Below are positions 1 through 11,716 of a DNA stretch of 64,000 nucleotides, one piece after another. Every line of letters begins with the position of its first letter. Within the stretch, counting starts at the first letter, position 1. Source of the DNA: Heterobilharzia americana (Eukaryota > Platyhelminthes > Trematoda > Strigeidida > Schistosomatidae). The position numbers and the translations under genes are program-made. The notes beneath the pieces were generated by a model. It saw only the letters and a list, made by a program, of their open reading frames with translations. It was not told where the DNA came from and made no database searches. The DNA lies in contig OX104131.1 of NCBI GenBank assembly GCA_944470555.2, positions 16,546,515 to 16,610,514 of the forward strand, in the 5' to 3' direction.

Positions 1-65
1 AACTTCAACCTTAATGCCCCAACCCCACTAGCTTTACTCCAATAACCACTAGTTCATGTACTAGA

Positions 66-878
66 GTGGAGTTCACCGCCAAAAGTATCATTGAGGCTAT
101 CAAAAGCCTGAAACTATCGACAGGTACGGGGATAGATGGCCTAAACTCAATAGTCATCAGAAACAGTGTCGATGATATGCCGCTGTTCTTGCTTAAGATA
201 CTCACACTATCAATGGAAAGTGGGGAGTATTCCAGCGAGTGGGAAACTAGCTTTATAATTCCCCGCTACAAGTTCGGTGACAGTGCGAATATTGGTAACT
301 ACAAACCTATCAACATAACTCCAGACGTCTCCCGAATTACGGAAAAAGTGACTAAGAGCAGCATGTCTGACTACCTGCTTAGCGAAAACCTCATCACAAA
401 GTCTCAGCACGGTTTCATTAAAAACAGATCTTGCGTTACTTGCCATTTCGACCTCTTCAACCTTATCACTAGTAGCCGCGAGGCACGTAAAATCGTCATT
501 GTTCTATGCTTTGATATATCAAAGACATTTGACAAGGCGCCACACAGTATTCTCTTTGATAAGCTACAATCGATTGGCATCCATGACCCTTTACTTCATT
601 GGCTAAAATCATTTCTTGGTGATCGTAGCCAAATCGTCAAAGTAAATTCTATGCAGTCTACACTCAGGCCCATAATTAGTCGAGTAATACAGGGTAGTGT
701 CCTTGGACCTTTGTTGTTCATAGCTTATATTAATAGTGTGTGCAAGTGCTTTAGTGCAGGGGAAACATCCCTATACGCTGACCTTAAGGTTGTACACTCA
801 TGTCACACCCATGGACTAGGTAATACGCTATCTACTGCTCAACAAGAATTCGATGAAGTTGCTAAATGGTGTGACTAG
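66..878 (+). pseudogene. CR1-like non-LTR reverse transcriptase fragment (left arm)
   Basis: This 270-codon frame encodes the finger and palm parts of a CR1/Jockey-type reverse transcriptase. Visible blocks in order are TGTGIDGLNS (N-terminal RT box), NYKPINITPDVSR, SQHGFIKNRSCVT, FDISKTFDKAPHS (box with the first catalytic Asp), VIQGSVLGPLLFIAYIN, and SLYADLKVVHS in place of the usual [FY]ADDLK. One Asp of the catalytic pair is therefore missing, apparently by a one-codon loss, and the same defect is present in the right arm. The frame ends at a TAG where the family continues into its thumb region, which resumes at 942. It is a dead copy and cannot encode a working enzyme. The endonuclease half lies outside the window on this side. 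Confidence 0.9.
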
Positions 879-941
879 TTCCATCTCAAGTTCAACATTG
901 ATAAATGTGATTGGCTTAGCATAGGCAGCGATAACCTACAT

Positions 942-1650
942 GTGTCTCTCGAAGTATGCGGGCAAAGGCTACCTAGACGTTCTTCAGTGCTAGACCTTGG
1001 TCTTAGATATTCCAGTGACTTAACATTCTCTGAGCAGACGGCTTGTATCACATCTAAGTCACATGGACTCCTTGGATGCATCGTCCGTAACTTTCATAGC
1101 ACTGAATCAATGGTCCTACTCTACGAAGTGAGCATCCGTCCAATTTCAGGGAACTGCCCGTTTATCTTAAGTGGCCTTCGTATAAGTGACAAAGGAAAAA
1201 TTGGAGGGGTGCAACGCCACTTTACACTAAGAACAATAGGAGCTGGCTGCAGACTTGGCTTTGTCTCCAAATGCAACATGCCAGGGTTAGAACCCCTCTG
1301 GAAGAGGTGACTCAGAAGGGATCTTATATTTTACCACAAATCACTTCGCAAGTAAATGCACTCCCGTGGCCTGGAAATTAAAATAGTTGTAGCATCTACT
1401 CACTACTTACGTAATCACAACCTATTAACTGAAAGTGAGTGTTGTAAGACCAAATTGCGAGGAAATTTCTTCCCCAGTCAGTTTCCTCACATCCGGAGTA
1501 GACTTCCTGAGGAGATACGTACTGCAGGTTCGTCATGTCTTTCGTCCCTCACTTAATAAGCTCCTCACAGATGATAAGTCCATCACTCGCCTGGGCATTG
1601 TCCATACGTTCTGGGCTAATAAAAGCATGCTAGGACTTTTAAACGTGTAA
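942..1650 (+). pseudogene. C-terminal part of the same CR1-like ORF2
   Basis: Frames at 942-1310, 1356-1556 and 1435-1650 continue the RT thumb and C-terminal region after the stop at 878. Recognisable blocks include LGLRYSSDLTFSEQ and GCIVRNFHS, LLYEVSIRPI, GGVQRHFTLRTIGAG, and near the end the family tail with FFPSQFPHIRSRLPEEIR. Such a tail (FF...R....WN.LP) closes CR1-type ORF2 proteins. It is broken by a stop near 1310 and a frameshift in the tail. Identical fragments are present in reverse at 7363-8071. Confidence 0.8.
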
Positions 1651-2990
1651 AGTAAGGCTATCATGAATCTCAAATATCTTTACCTCAATTGGCTCAAAAA
1701 GGGTGTTTGATTACTAGTTCATCTGACCGCATTTTGCATTACAAACACATAGTCAGTGTTCCCTTCAAGTTCACCAGCAAAAAGCTGCATTTAATAAATC
1801 ACGTGAACTTAATGTAAAAAACAGAAGAGTTAATCTTATGTGCACAAATTAAAGTTTGCATGTGGTTCGAATGACTCCAAAAGGATAAGAGCTTCTCTCC
1901 TCCCAGTTTTATTTTACGTGGTATTCCATTGTCCAGTTTCTCCCTGCGCTTTCTTTTCTCTTTTCTTTTCAGTATCAGCCTGATGGGAAAATCCTAAGCA
2001 TTAGTTCGATCAAAAAGTATCAACTTACTGGAAATCCTACTTCATACCTAATACTGGAAACTGATGTTAGGAGTATCCAACTGGTTCGCCCCGATTTTCC
2101 TGTCTCTTGAACAGCTTCAGAATCACCTCGCTTCCCTACCAGTACCCTCAATAATATACGAAATATACGAAACCTCAAGCACAATAACTCGTCTCAGATT
2201 TCTGGTCCGTGACAAATGCAGCGGAAATCTGGATAAACAATCAAACTCGACAGATCACCTTACCTAACGGCAACACCTCCATAATAATGCTATGCAACAC
2301 ATTTCTCTAGTACCCTGTCACTTACGAATCCATCTAGTAGAAGTCAATTAACAGCCAATGTATCTCCTTGACAGTGTCGCATACTTTAATGTGAAATCTA
2401 TGAAGTTCTGCACATGTTCAAAATCTACCGTTGTAGAACCCCAGTTTTTCCAGCCTTTAATTACTTGCACCACAACAAATGTTTTCAGTACTACCAATCT
2501 GAATTGCTGGAAGAGGTGACACTCAAGGAGTGAGAAGTGCTTGAACTTAGATATTCACCTGGACACATGATTGTATGGATACTTATTCCCGAAATCATTG
2601 AATTAAGTTATTGTTGGCCAATAAGGCCACGAACAAAAGAGTTGCTGCTAAAACAGACGCTTATCCGACGAAACATTGGGTTTTGCAGACAGGTCAATCA
2701 TGTCGACCACTCACAACGCAAACACCGAGTATCGCGCCGTTTGATGTGAAATAGGAATTGTGAGTAGGAATGATCGAAACTCAGAACAATATGTACGAAC
2801 CGTAACGCGACGTTTTCCTGCTCCTTCCATAACCCTTAGACACCTGGTATAGTCATAGAGCTTAATGTCCTCCCTTCATACCATTCAAAACTGCTCAAAC
2901 CTCTTATGTTTCTCTGCGATTATCGGCTTGATGATGCCTGTAGACCAGCTTTTGTCATGCTGAATTCAAAACCTGAGAATGCGGATATTT
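1651..2990. other. Non-coding part of the palindrome arm
   Basis: No recognisable protein, RNA gene or terminal repeat is visible in this 1.3 kb. Short frames at 2064-2267 and 2537-2749 look like chance ORFs; they recur in the right arm only because the whole arm is duplicated. The first few hundred bases may be the 3' UTR of the CR1 element, but I cannot place its end. Confidence 0.5.
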
Positions 2991-3670
2991 TTCTATTATT
3001 GAACCAGCGGCAAACTTGAAGGATCAGAAGAGAGATTTGGTGCATAGTAGGTGACGCTTATAATTCAGTATTCTGGTGAACACTCTTCGCGTTTCAAAAG
3101 GCGGGAGCTGGGTTTAAACTTCAATGGTAACAACATTCACTTAGATGAGGTTTACATCCAGCCGAAGAGTTTCAAACAGGAAGAGACCCGCGTCCTATAT
3201 TCCACTGCTAGTCACTATTCATCATCATTATTATCCGGTTTAAAAGTGAATAATTCTTTCGTCCCTGATAGTGGAACCCACCTGTTTGGCAGGAGATGAT
3301 AATCCACACCCGTCTCGTGAGTTGCAGCGAGTCTTAATAAATTCTACTCAGATTATTCACATTGATGAATTGATATGTGAAGTATTTAATACCAAACACC
3401 ATTTCGTAAATTTTCAGGGATTATCAACTTGGCGATGCTTGTAAACTGGCATCTCTCGTTACATTACGTGAGAATAAGAATTATTGATATCTGAACTCTT
3501 TATACGCTGTTAAGTAACGTCTTCCTGTTCATATTACAACTACCACGATTTTCTGATATTTTTAACAGAGTCTAGCGACATACTCTGTACAATGTACTGA
3601 TGCCTGTAAATTGGCCTCTCTCATTTGAAATTGAAGTGGGAATAAAATGTTATTTATTTATGTGCTGTTA
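2991..3670. other. Palindrome spacer, left part; nothing recognised
   Basis: Unique relative to the arms. A frame at 3051-3299 (82 codons) has no feature I recognise. The stretch is AT-rich with scattered stops. It lies directly upstream of the Penelope-like fragment and may contain unrecognisable 5' sequence of that element. Confidence 0.4.
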
Positions 3671-4757
3671 AAGTTCACCTCACTTCTGAAGGTGAACATC
3701 TTCGGCAAGTTGATGGTGTTGCTGTGGGGAGTCCATTAGGACCGTTGCTAGCTGATGCATATATGCCACATAGTGAACTAATGACCCGTGATCTCATTGG
3801 TAATGTCACACTATGTAGAAGGTATGTTGCTGATATCACTGTGATGTGTAACACAGGTGAGAATGCCGCGGGCATGTCAAAAAGGCCTAGTGCCATGCAA
3901 TATCATATTCGTTTAACACGCAGAGAAAATAGCCATCAACTTGTATTTCTTGATATGCCCTTGTGTCCGAGGGGAGGTGGATTTATTAGACGGCCAGTAT
4001 ATAGAAAGCCCACTTAGACGGGACGGTACCTGAATTTTACAGCTTTCGCCCGATGGAATATAAGACAAGCTTGGTAAGATGCTTAGTTGATGAGATCCAG
4101 TATATCTATACATCCAATACAATGAGTGACGAGAGCGAATTTCTGGCGGATACATTTATAGGGAAAGTATGTCAGTTTCAGTTTCTGGACCGTTGTGGAA
4201 AACAGTTAACCCCGAGGCCTAAAGTCTACTTGGCCCCGAAGAATGCATTTCTCAAAGTATCATGCATAAGTGAAACAAGTAGTAGGGCATTGAAACAGAG
4301 GTTAAGGTCCTGTGTTAGTAAAACATACTATACGGCTCGGCTTATCATTGTCGAGACAATAAAGCACCTCTCTTTCCGCAAATCTCAACCCCACGAAAAT
4401 GCTTACGTCACATCCCACTGCGTTTACCAATTTGCATGTATATGTGGGCACACACACATGGGGAGAAGTAATCGTGCAATGCAGACTAGAGTCGGTAAAC
4501 ATACCCCTGAGTGACTTGAAGAACAATTCGACACACAAAGTTCGATAGATGCGAGTGACAGACATTCATCTTCATCTACAGCAAAACGTGCCATCGAAGT
4601 GACTCGTAGGGTTATTGTGAAAATAGTATTTAAGACATTATATAGGGGCAACCAAGAGCACGCGCTGAAATTTGCTGAAGCGTTAGCCATTCATAAACCT
4701 AACCCCCCATTTTGTGTATATATACAATTGGTTATTTCACCTAATTTACGTCGGTAG
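3664..4757 (+). pseudogene. Penelope-like element fragment: RT tail plus GIY-YIG endonuclease
   Basis: The first part (about 3675-4016) reads as the C-terminal half of a Penelope-type reverse transcriptase: DGVAVGSPLGPLLADAYM, then RRYVADITVMC in place of the usual RRYVDDIF, then LVFLDMPLCPRGGGFIRRPVYRKPT. After a TAG at 4015-4017 the same product continues at 4053-4514 (LVRCLVDEIQYIY). It ends in a GIY-YIG-like segment, CVYQFACICGHTHMGRSNRA followed by QTRVGKHTPE. Beyond the TGA at 4512 the same frame stays readable to about 4757 (FKTLYRGNQEHALKFAEALA). Penelope-like elements are known to carry RT plus GIY-YIG. This copy is 5'-truncated, has at least two stops, and lacks one Asp of the catalytic pair. 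Confidence 0.8.
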
Positions 4758-5440
4758 TCACAGCCTCTTCATATTCGTTGCACTTCAACCTTAATTATTT
4801 TCATTTCCACATAAAAACTGACCCAATAAGTGAACGTGTAATTAGGCTGTTTAAAAGGTGTTTCGCTGGTCCATTATATGTTGAGGACAATTTCATCTAG
4901 TAACGTCCCCGAAGTCGCTACATTGGTGTGTCTAACTCAAGCGTTCGTAGCTCCCTTCAACAGTGTTACCTTGTACTTGTTCCCTGCAGCACTGTGATGC
5001 TTAAATCGGCTGCCTTTGGCCAACTGCTACCTAGGAATTGCAGAAGCCTTGGCCTCGAAAAGATTGAGTCAGGTCTAGAGGCTTCCGTTCGACTCGCTCG
5101 ATTAAGACTTTAAATGGTACACATTGAATGGGACAGTGCTCCAAACTACCAGCAAGAACACTTCCCCGATCTACCCGCGAAGAAGTAAAATATTTACTTT
5201 CCCTGGCCCAGGCCAAACGCCCCGAAGCTTTTACGGTGTAAGCAGTCAGCTTGCAACCAATACAGGGCTTCAACCAGTGCGAACGACTGCATAATTTACA
5301 AAGGCGCCCGTAACAGATGCGTGGTGAAAATCAGAGGCGACAGCGTAGGTTGCCAGGAGTATCTGTGTGGAACACTAGGGGGTTATCGCGGACGGTGCAC
5401 TCGTCGAGGAAAAACGAGTAACGTTTCACTTAGCATGCAG
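4758..5440. other. Palindrome spacer, middle; nothing recognised
   Basis: No supportable gene. Frames at 4928-5113 and 5031-5273 overlap on opposite strands and show no family motif. Confidence 0.4.
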
Positions 5441-5750
5441 GACCCAAGTGGTTCGGTGATCCACCGTAGTGACCCTGGGGCAGCAAACTCGCCAGCTCAA
5501 GAATTCCAAAATAATTTTTGGCAAGTGATAGAGACAACTACATACCAGGTAGGTCCTTAGAAATGAGGAGGGGTTAGCTGTATGGAATCCAAACAAATGC
5601 CCAGGAATTGACTATCTCGACCCAGGGGTGCGTAAATGATGTACCTATATTTTCACTGTCCCACTAGCAGACCTCTTCAGAATTTCTGTCTCGGAAGGTT
5701 TGTTTGTATTCTGATTGCAAACCATTGGCTGTCTTCCCGATGCATGTACA
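5440..5750 (+). pseudogene. Very decayed non-LTR RT N-terminal fragment
   Basis: Across two frames I read AQEFQNNFWQVIET (the usual 'FN.FF..V' linker), then NPNKCPGIDYLDPGV (compare the RT N-terminal box K.PG.DG..P..L). After a stop comes IFTVPLADLFRISVSEGLF, the helix before the first RT palm strand. The order and spacing fit the start of a Jockey/CR1-type RT domain. It is broken by stops and a frameshift. It is not the same subfamily as the element in the palindrome arms. Moderate confidence from motif order only. Confidence 0.5.
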
Positions 5751-6023
5751 CGGAGGTTAACTTCCTGCTTCTCCTCAGTTGGGCGAGTTAAGAAAAGAGC
5801 AGGAAATTGTTCATTTCGCATTCATTTGCAAGGGAACACATTCCCTACTGACTGCCAACAGGGATTTTTACTCGGATGCCACGTTACGCTGACCTGTCAA
5901 TGGAGCAGAACAGTTGAATTTACTCCGTCGAGCAGAAAAAGCCCATTTAAATTGGCCTACTTGACCACTCTGAAGCCTTTTACAGGGTTGATAACGATAT
6001 CCTATGTACGAAGCTTTAAAAAT
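5751..6023. other. Palindrome spacer, right edge; nothing recognised
   Basis: An open frame at 5715-6059 runs across the inner palindrome breakpoint at 6024. I could not match it to a family. Confidence 0.35.
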
Positions 6024-9012
6024 AAATATCCGCATTCTCAGGTTTTGAATTCAGCATGACAAAAGCTGGTCTACAGGCATCATCAAGCCGATAATCGCAG
6101 AGAAACATAAGAGGTTTGAGCAGTTTTGAATGGTATGAAGGGAGGACATTAAGCTCTATGACTATACCAGGTGTCTAAGGGTTATGGAAGGAGCAGGAAA
6201 ACGTCGCGTTACGGTTCGTACATATTGTTCTGAGTTTCGATCATTCCTACTCACAATTCCTATTTCACATCAAACGGCGCGATACTCGGTGTTTGCGTTG
6301 TGAGTGGTCGACATGATTGACCTGTCTGCAAAACCCAATGTTTCGTCGGATAAGCGTCTGTTTTAGCAGCAACTCTTTTGTTCGTGGCCTTATTGGCCAA
6401 CAATAACTTAATTCAATGATTTCGGGAATAAGTATCCATACAATCATGTGTCCAGGTGAATATCTAAGTTCAAGCACTTCTCACTCCTTGAGTGTCACCT
6501 CTTCCAGCAATTCAGATTGGTAGTACTGAAAACATTTGTTGTGGTGCAAGTAATTAAAGGCTGGAAAAACTGGGGTTCTACAACGGTAGATTTTGAACAT
6601 GTGCAGAACTTCATAGATTTCACATTAAAGTATGCGACACTGTCAAGGAGATACATTGGCTGTTAATTGACTTCTACTAGATGGATTCGTAAGTGACAGG
6701 GTACTAGAGAAATGTGTTGCATAGCATTATTATGGAGGTGTTGCCGTTAGGTAAGGTGATCTGTCGAGTTTGATTGTTTATCCAGATTTCCGCTGCATTT
6801 GTCACGGACCAGAAATCTGAGACGAGTTATTGTGCTTGAGGTTTCGTATATTTCGTATATTATTGAGGGTACTGGTAGGGAAGCGAGGTGATTCTGAAGC
6901 TGTTCAAGAGACAGGAAAATCGGGGCGAACCAGTTGGATACTCCTAACATCAGTTTCCAGTATTAGGTATGAAGTAGGATTTCCAGTAAGTTGATACTTT
7001 TTGATCGAACTAATGCTTAGGATTTTCCCATCAGGCTGATACTGAAAAGAAAAGAGAAAAGAAAGCGCAGGGAGAAACTGGACAATGGAATACCACGTAA
7101 AATAAAACTGGGAGGAGAGAAGCTCTTATCCTTTTGGAGTCATTCGAACCACATGCAAACTTTAATTTGTGCACATAAGATTAACTCTTCTGTTTTTACA
7201 TTAAGTTCACGTGATTTATTAAATGCAGCTTTTTGCTGGTGAACTTGAAGGGAACACTGACTATGTGTTTGTAATGCAAAATGCGGTCAGATGAACTAGT
7301 AATCAAACACCCTTTTTGAGCCAATTGAGGTAAAGATATTTGAGATTCATGATAGCCTTACTTTACACGTTTAAAAGTCCTAGCATGCTTTTATTAGCCC
7401 AGAACGTATGGACAATGCCCAGGCGAGTGATGGACTTATCATCTGTGAGGAGCTTATTAAGTGAGGGACGAAAGACATGACGAACCTGCAGTACGTATCT
7501 CCTCAGGAAGTCTACTCCGGATGTGAGGAAACTGACTGGGGAAGAAATTTCCTCGCAATTTGGTCTTACAACACTCACTTTCAGTTAATAGGTTGTGATT
7601 ACGTAAGTAGTGAGTAGATGCTACAACTATTTTAATTTCCAGGCCACGGGAGTGCATTTACTTGCGAAGTGATTTGTGGTAAAATATAAGATCCCTTCTG
7701 AGTCACCTCTTCCAGAGGGGTTCTAACCCTGGCATGTTGCATTTGGAGACAAAGCCAAGTCTGCAGCCAGCTCCTATTGTTCTTAGTGTAAAGTGGCGTT
7801 GCACCCCTCCAATTTTTCCTTTGTCACTTATACGAAGGCCACTTAAGATAAACGGGCAGTTCCCTGAAATTGGACGGATGCTCACTTCGTAGAGTAGGAC
7901 CATTGATTCAGTGCTATGAAAGTTACGGACGATGCATCCAAGGAGTCCATGTGACTTAGATGTGATACAAGCCGTCTGCTCAGAGAATGTTAAGTCACTG
8001 GAATATCTAAGACCAAGGTCTAGCACTGAAGAACGTCTAGGTAGCCTTTGCCCGCATACTTCGAGAGACACATGTAGGTTATCGCTGCCTATGCTAAGCC
8101 AATCACATTTATCAATGTTGAACTTGAGATGGAACTAGTCACACCATTTAGCAACTTCATCGAATTCTTGTTGAGCAGTAGATAGCGTATTACCTAGTCC
8201 ATGGGTGTGACATGAGTGTACAACCTTAAGGTCAGCGTATAGGGATGTTTCCCCTGCACTAAAGCACTTGCACACACTATTAATATAAGCTATGAACAAC
8301 AAAGGTCCAAGGACACTACCCTGTATTACTCCACTAATTATGGGCCTGAGTGTAGACTGCATAGAATTTACTTTGACGATTTGGCTACGATCACCAAGAA
8401 ATGATTTTAGCCAATGAAGTAAAGGGTCATGGATGCCAATCGATTGTAGCTTATCAAAGAGAATACTGTGTGGCGCCTTGTCAAATGTCTTTGATATATC
8501 AAAGCATAGAACAATGACGATTTTACGTGCCTCGCGGCTACTAGTGATAAGGTTGAAGAGGTCGAAATGGCAAGTAACGCAAGATCTGTTTTTAATGAAA
8601 CCGTGCTGAGACTTTGTGATGAGGTTTTCGCTAAGCAGGTAGTCAGACATGCTGCTCTTAGTCACTTTTTCCGTAATTCGGGAGACGTCTGGAGTTATGT
8701 TGATAGGTTTGTAGTTACCAATATTCGCACTGTCACCGAACTTGTAGCGGGGAATTATAAAGCTAGTTTCCCACTCGCTGGAATACTCCCCACTTTCCAT
8801 TGATAGTGTGAATATCTTAAGCAAGAACAGCGGCATATCATCGACACTGTTTCTGATGACTATTGAGTTTAGGCCATCTATCCCCGTACCTGTCGATAGT
8901 TTCAGGCTTTTGATAGCCTCAATGATACTTTTGGCGGTGAACTCCACTCTAGTACATGAACTAGTGGTTATTGGAGTAAAGCTAGTGGGGTTGGGGCATT
9001 AAGGTTGAAGTT
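6024..9012. repeat. Right arm of the ~9 kb palindrome
   Basis: Reverse complement of 1-2990. The inner edge is the AAATATCCGC motif at 6024, mirroring 2990. The outer boundary is not visible because the left copy runs off the window. The CR1 element in this arm continues without a break beyond 9012 into its endonuclease domain, so the duplication boundary lies at or beyond 9012, inside or beyond the element. Spacer length between arms is about 3.03 kb. Confidence 0.95.
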
Positions 9013-10485
9013 AGCATATGATTCGCTAAACAGTTCACTAATCTTGAGGGGATCGTGGTGTACCACCCCATTATGTAGTAGATAGGCTACATCCGTTGAC
9101 GGCTTCAGACGTTTACTCAGAAGAGATGTCAACATGTGTATTCTAGAGCCACTTTTGAGAGCGACCATCTCTTCGTTTACTGTGTATTTCGCACGTAGTG
9201 TCTTGATAGATTCGTAAGTCTCATGAATTAAGTGCAGTGACATGAAGTCTTTCGACGAGTAGTATCATGATGATCATGCCCTAAATTTAGTGCGGAATAT
9301 TTTAGGGATATATGGGTCTGGCTCCTTATAAACCCTAACTGTTTTCACAGGAGCAACAGTATCTAGACACAGCTCTATATTTCTGTAGAAAAGTGAGAGT
9401 GTGTGTGTTAATGAGGCTATGGTAAAGTAGTCATCCCACAGGGAGCACCTGAGTAGCTCGATGAGTACTTCCCATTCTATATTCTTATAGCTTCTATGCC
9501 GAGTATAATTTGAAGACTGTTTATTTTTCTCATTGGGAGGAAGAATTGGTAAGCAACAGAATACCATCCTATGGTCACTGTTAGGAAATTCGCTACCAAC
9601 ATGGGTAGTGACAGGGACGATGTCACAGCAAAAGACTAGGTCCAGTATACTATCTCCATGCATGGATATTGCTTCCAGCCATAAATATCTGTGACAACAA
9701 GCATTTCATCAAATCGTTGTGAGCCGCGACCGACCTCCCAGTTAACTTCAGGTAAGTTAAAGTCACCTGCAATCAGTTTGAAGTCAACAGTGGGGGATCC
9801 TGCGTGAGCAAATGATCTAGCCATCAGTTCATCATTTTCTTTTGTTGAACATGGCGCTCTATACACACAACCTATTAGGATTTTGTAGTTGGCACCGTTT
9901 ATAACGATCCAAAGTGAGTCCGGCAGGTCATTGAAGATATCATCTTCCATCTTATTTGAGGTAGCAAGGCTACACACATGGATCAAACAGCCTCCACCAC
10001 GCTTGTGGTCACGATTGGTGCGATACAGAGCATAACCATCTATACACGGGTCCACGTCTAGGATTGAGTCAGTACACCATGATTCAGTAACTAATAATGC
10101 AGTGGGTTTGGTTAGCAAAACTATTGTCCTAAGGTCGGATATTTTCTGAAGTAACGAGCGGGCGCTAATAAGCAGAAGCGTGAAAAGGCTACCATGGCTT
10201 GCAAAGTAACTTACTATGTCTCTTAAGCCTCGGCGAGCAAAAGGACTGACTGTATTTAGTTCGCTAGACGATGTACTACCTGTTTCGGAGGTGATAGGAC
10301 TCAACAGTGGGGTGTGCCGGTGTCATCGGTGAGTTTCTGTCTCTCACAAGTATCTGATTACTTAGTTTTTCACGGCACTTATAGGTTGTTAACTTGCACT
10401 TCTTCCTTGCTGTTGGTGCCGGGCACCGTTTGTGACTAGTATAAGTCTGGAGGTCGAACGATCCTAAAGGCCATGGGTCGCACAT
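7363..10485 (-). pseudogene. CR1-like ORF2 (endonuclease + reverse transcriptase), decayed
   Basis: Reading from 10485 down: the AP-type endonuclease spans about 10304-9636, with LLLISARSLLQKISDLR, LLVTESWCTDSI, RGGGCLIHV, IGCVYRAPCS and IAGDFNLPEVNWE (the GDFN active-site block). The next frame, 9663-9274, has SILDLVFCCDIV and NSDHRMVFC (the catalytic SDH block). A linker lies at 9243-8968, the RT domain at 8947-8135, and the C-terminal tail at 8071-7363. Frames change near 9650 and 8960, with stops near 9250, 8135 and 7700, so the copy is inactive. The RT motif is YADL instead of YADD. The domain order EN-RT with no RNase H is typical of CR1. ORF1 lies just upstream at 11716-10720. Confidence 0.9.
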
Positions 10486-10719
10486 ATTGTGCAGGATCCG
10501 AAAGCATTTTGGTGGGGTTCATAAGGGGTGAAGCTTCTGGTAGAGGGTATACATCTTTCCCAAAGTATTAATTATGATTACCAGGATGCGCAGTTTGACG
10601 GAGGTTAGGTGTTTGTGATATGTAGAACATGAACGTGTTCGGTTCGCTGCTCGGCATCACGCCATGACCCCTATGAATAAAGAAGCTTAGTTCGAAGGTG
10701 TGTCCTGTGCGATGCACTC

Positions 10720-11716
10720 TTAAGTAGCATTGGTTTTCACTTCTGAAGGAGGGAGTCTGATGAAGGACCTGCCTTTCTGTATGTGTATTGACGGTGTCTT
10801 AGCTACGAAGTGTTCCTCCCCATCATTAGGAAGCATGCGCCCGAAATTGTCCTTCTTCAAAAACCTTTTGGCTTTATATGGCGGGGTTTCGCCTGAACGT
10901 TTGAGCTTCCTGTCACCCAGCGGGCTTCTATTTATGGTCACCTCAGGGGAGGGACGGCACAAACAGTTTTCTTTTCACGAGCAACTGAAGGATTGGATCC
11001 ACTTGTTGCTAGATTTGATTGAGACTGTTGTACCGAGGAAGAGGTACACTCAACAGAATAACTGACCATGTCAGCACTTTCTGATGGTCTGTTCATGCAC
11101 ACGGTAGCCTCTGTGTTTAAAGGCGATGAACTGGTCAGACTACTTTTTTTGTTTTCTGCGTTGGGACGCAGTTTTGTCTTGTGCAATAACAATGTTTTTA
11201 AAGCTGCTATGTAACCTTATGTGGTCTTGTAGTTTAATAAATCTTTTGGCGTCTAATGAAGTAGTGAATTTGAAGACCATGGGGCAGCTAGACCGCGCTG
11301 ACGTTTTGCGGAGACGCTTGCAGTCACAGTGTATTCCTGTCATATCGCATGAGTTTAATATCTTTGTCATGACGACATTCAAGGGCAGGGTACCAGGTAT
11401 GTTATAAACGATGGCCTGTTGGGACGATAGTCTCTTCACTACCTGTTTTCAAGTGGTCTATTAAGTTTTCTGCTCTCACCACATGGTCTCCAACCAAATT
11501 CTCATGCTTCCCTAGAAGATATGCTAATGGATGGAAATCCTCGATTGTTCTCCCGGTCTCTTCCACTATGGTCTTAATATTACATATTTCTTTCCTGTGG
11601 TCACTAATACTGTCGCTCATGACTGATATGATGTCTTCAGTTCTGACGAAAGGCGTGGGGCATACCAGTTCATCGCGATCTGAGGGACACCTAATAACAA
11701 TGCTCCTGTCCCACAA
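10720..11716 (-). pseudogene. ORF1 of the same CR1-like element, frameshifted
   Basis: Four overlapping minus frames follow one another: 11716-11402, 11439-11140, 11192-10938 and 10962-10720. The first is helical and coiled-coil-like (EICNIKTIVEETGRTIEDF). The second ends in a block typical of non-LTR ORF1 RNA-binding domains: VFKFTTSLDAKRFIKLQDHI followed by NIVIAQDKTASQRRKQKK. The last two are Ser/Pro/Lys-rich. In CR1-like elements ORF1 is an RNA-binding chaperone that forms particles with the transcript. The position directly before ORF2, same strand, supports one element of at least 4.4 kb. At least three frameshifts disable it. I cannot define its start codon. Confidence 0.65.

Larger units (their letters stand above)
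1..2990. repeat. Left arm of a ~9 kb palindrome
   Basis: Bases 1-2990 reappear as the reverse complement at 6024-9012. Paired positions sum to 9013 over the outer part and 9014 further in, so there is one 1-bp indel. Reading frames inside both arms match almost residue for residue, with the same stop codons. In the 270-residue RT frame I see two replacements (Leu/Phe and Arg/Gly). The inner breakpoint lies just after a shared GCGGATATTT at 2981-2990. The outer end is beyond the window, because homology still holds at base 1. The content is the 3' part of a CR1-like retrotransposon (to about 1650) and then about 1.3 kb without recognisable coding. Shared stops mean the element decayed before it was duplicated. 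Confidence 0.95.

Noticed and set aside
4928..5273. Opposing 61- and 80-codon frames in the palindrome spacer
   Set aside because: Overlapping on both strands with no family signature; likely chance.
1..9012. Palindrome as a sequencing fold-back artefact
   Set aside because: A fold-back joins arms directly or with a very short loop. Here a 3 kb unique spacer separates them and a few fixed differences exist between arms.
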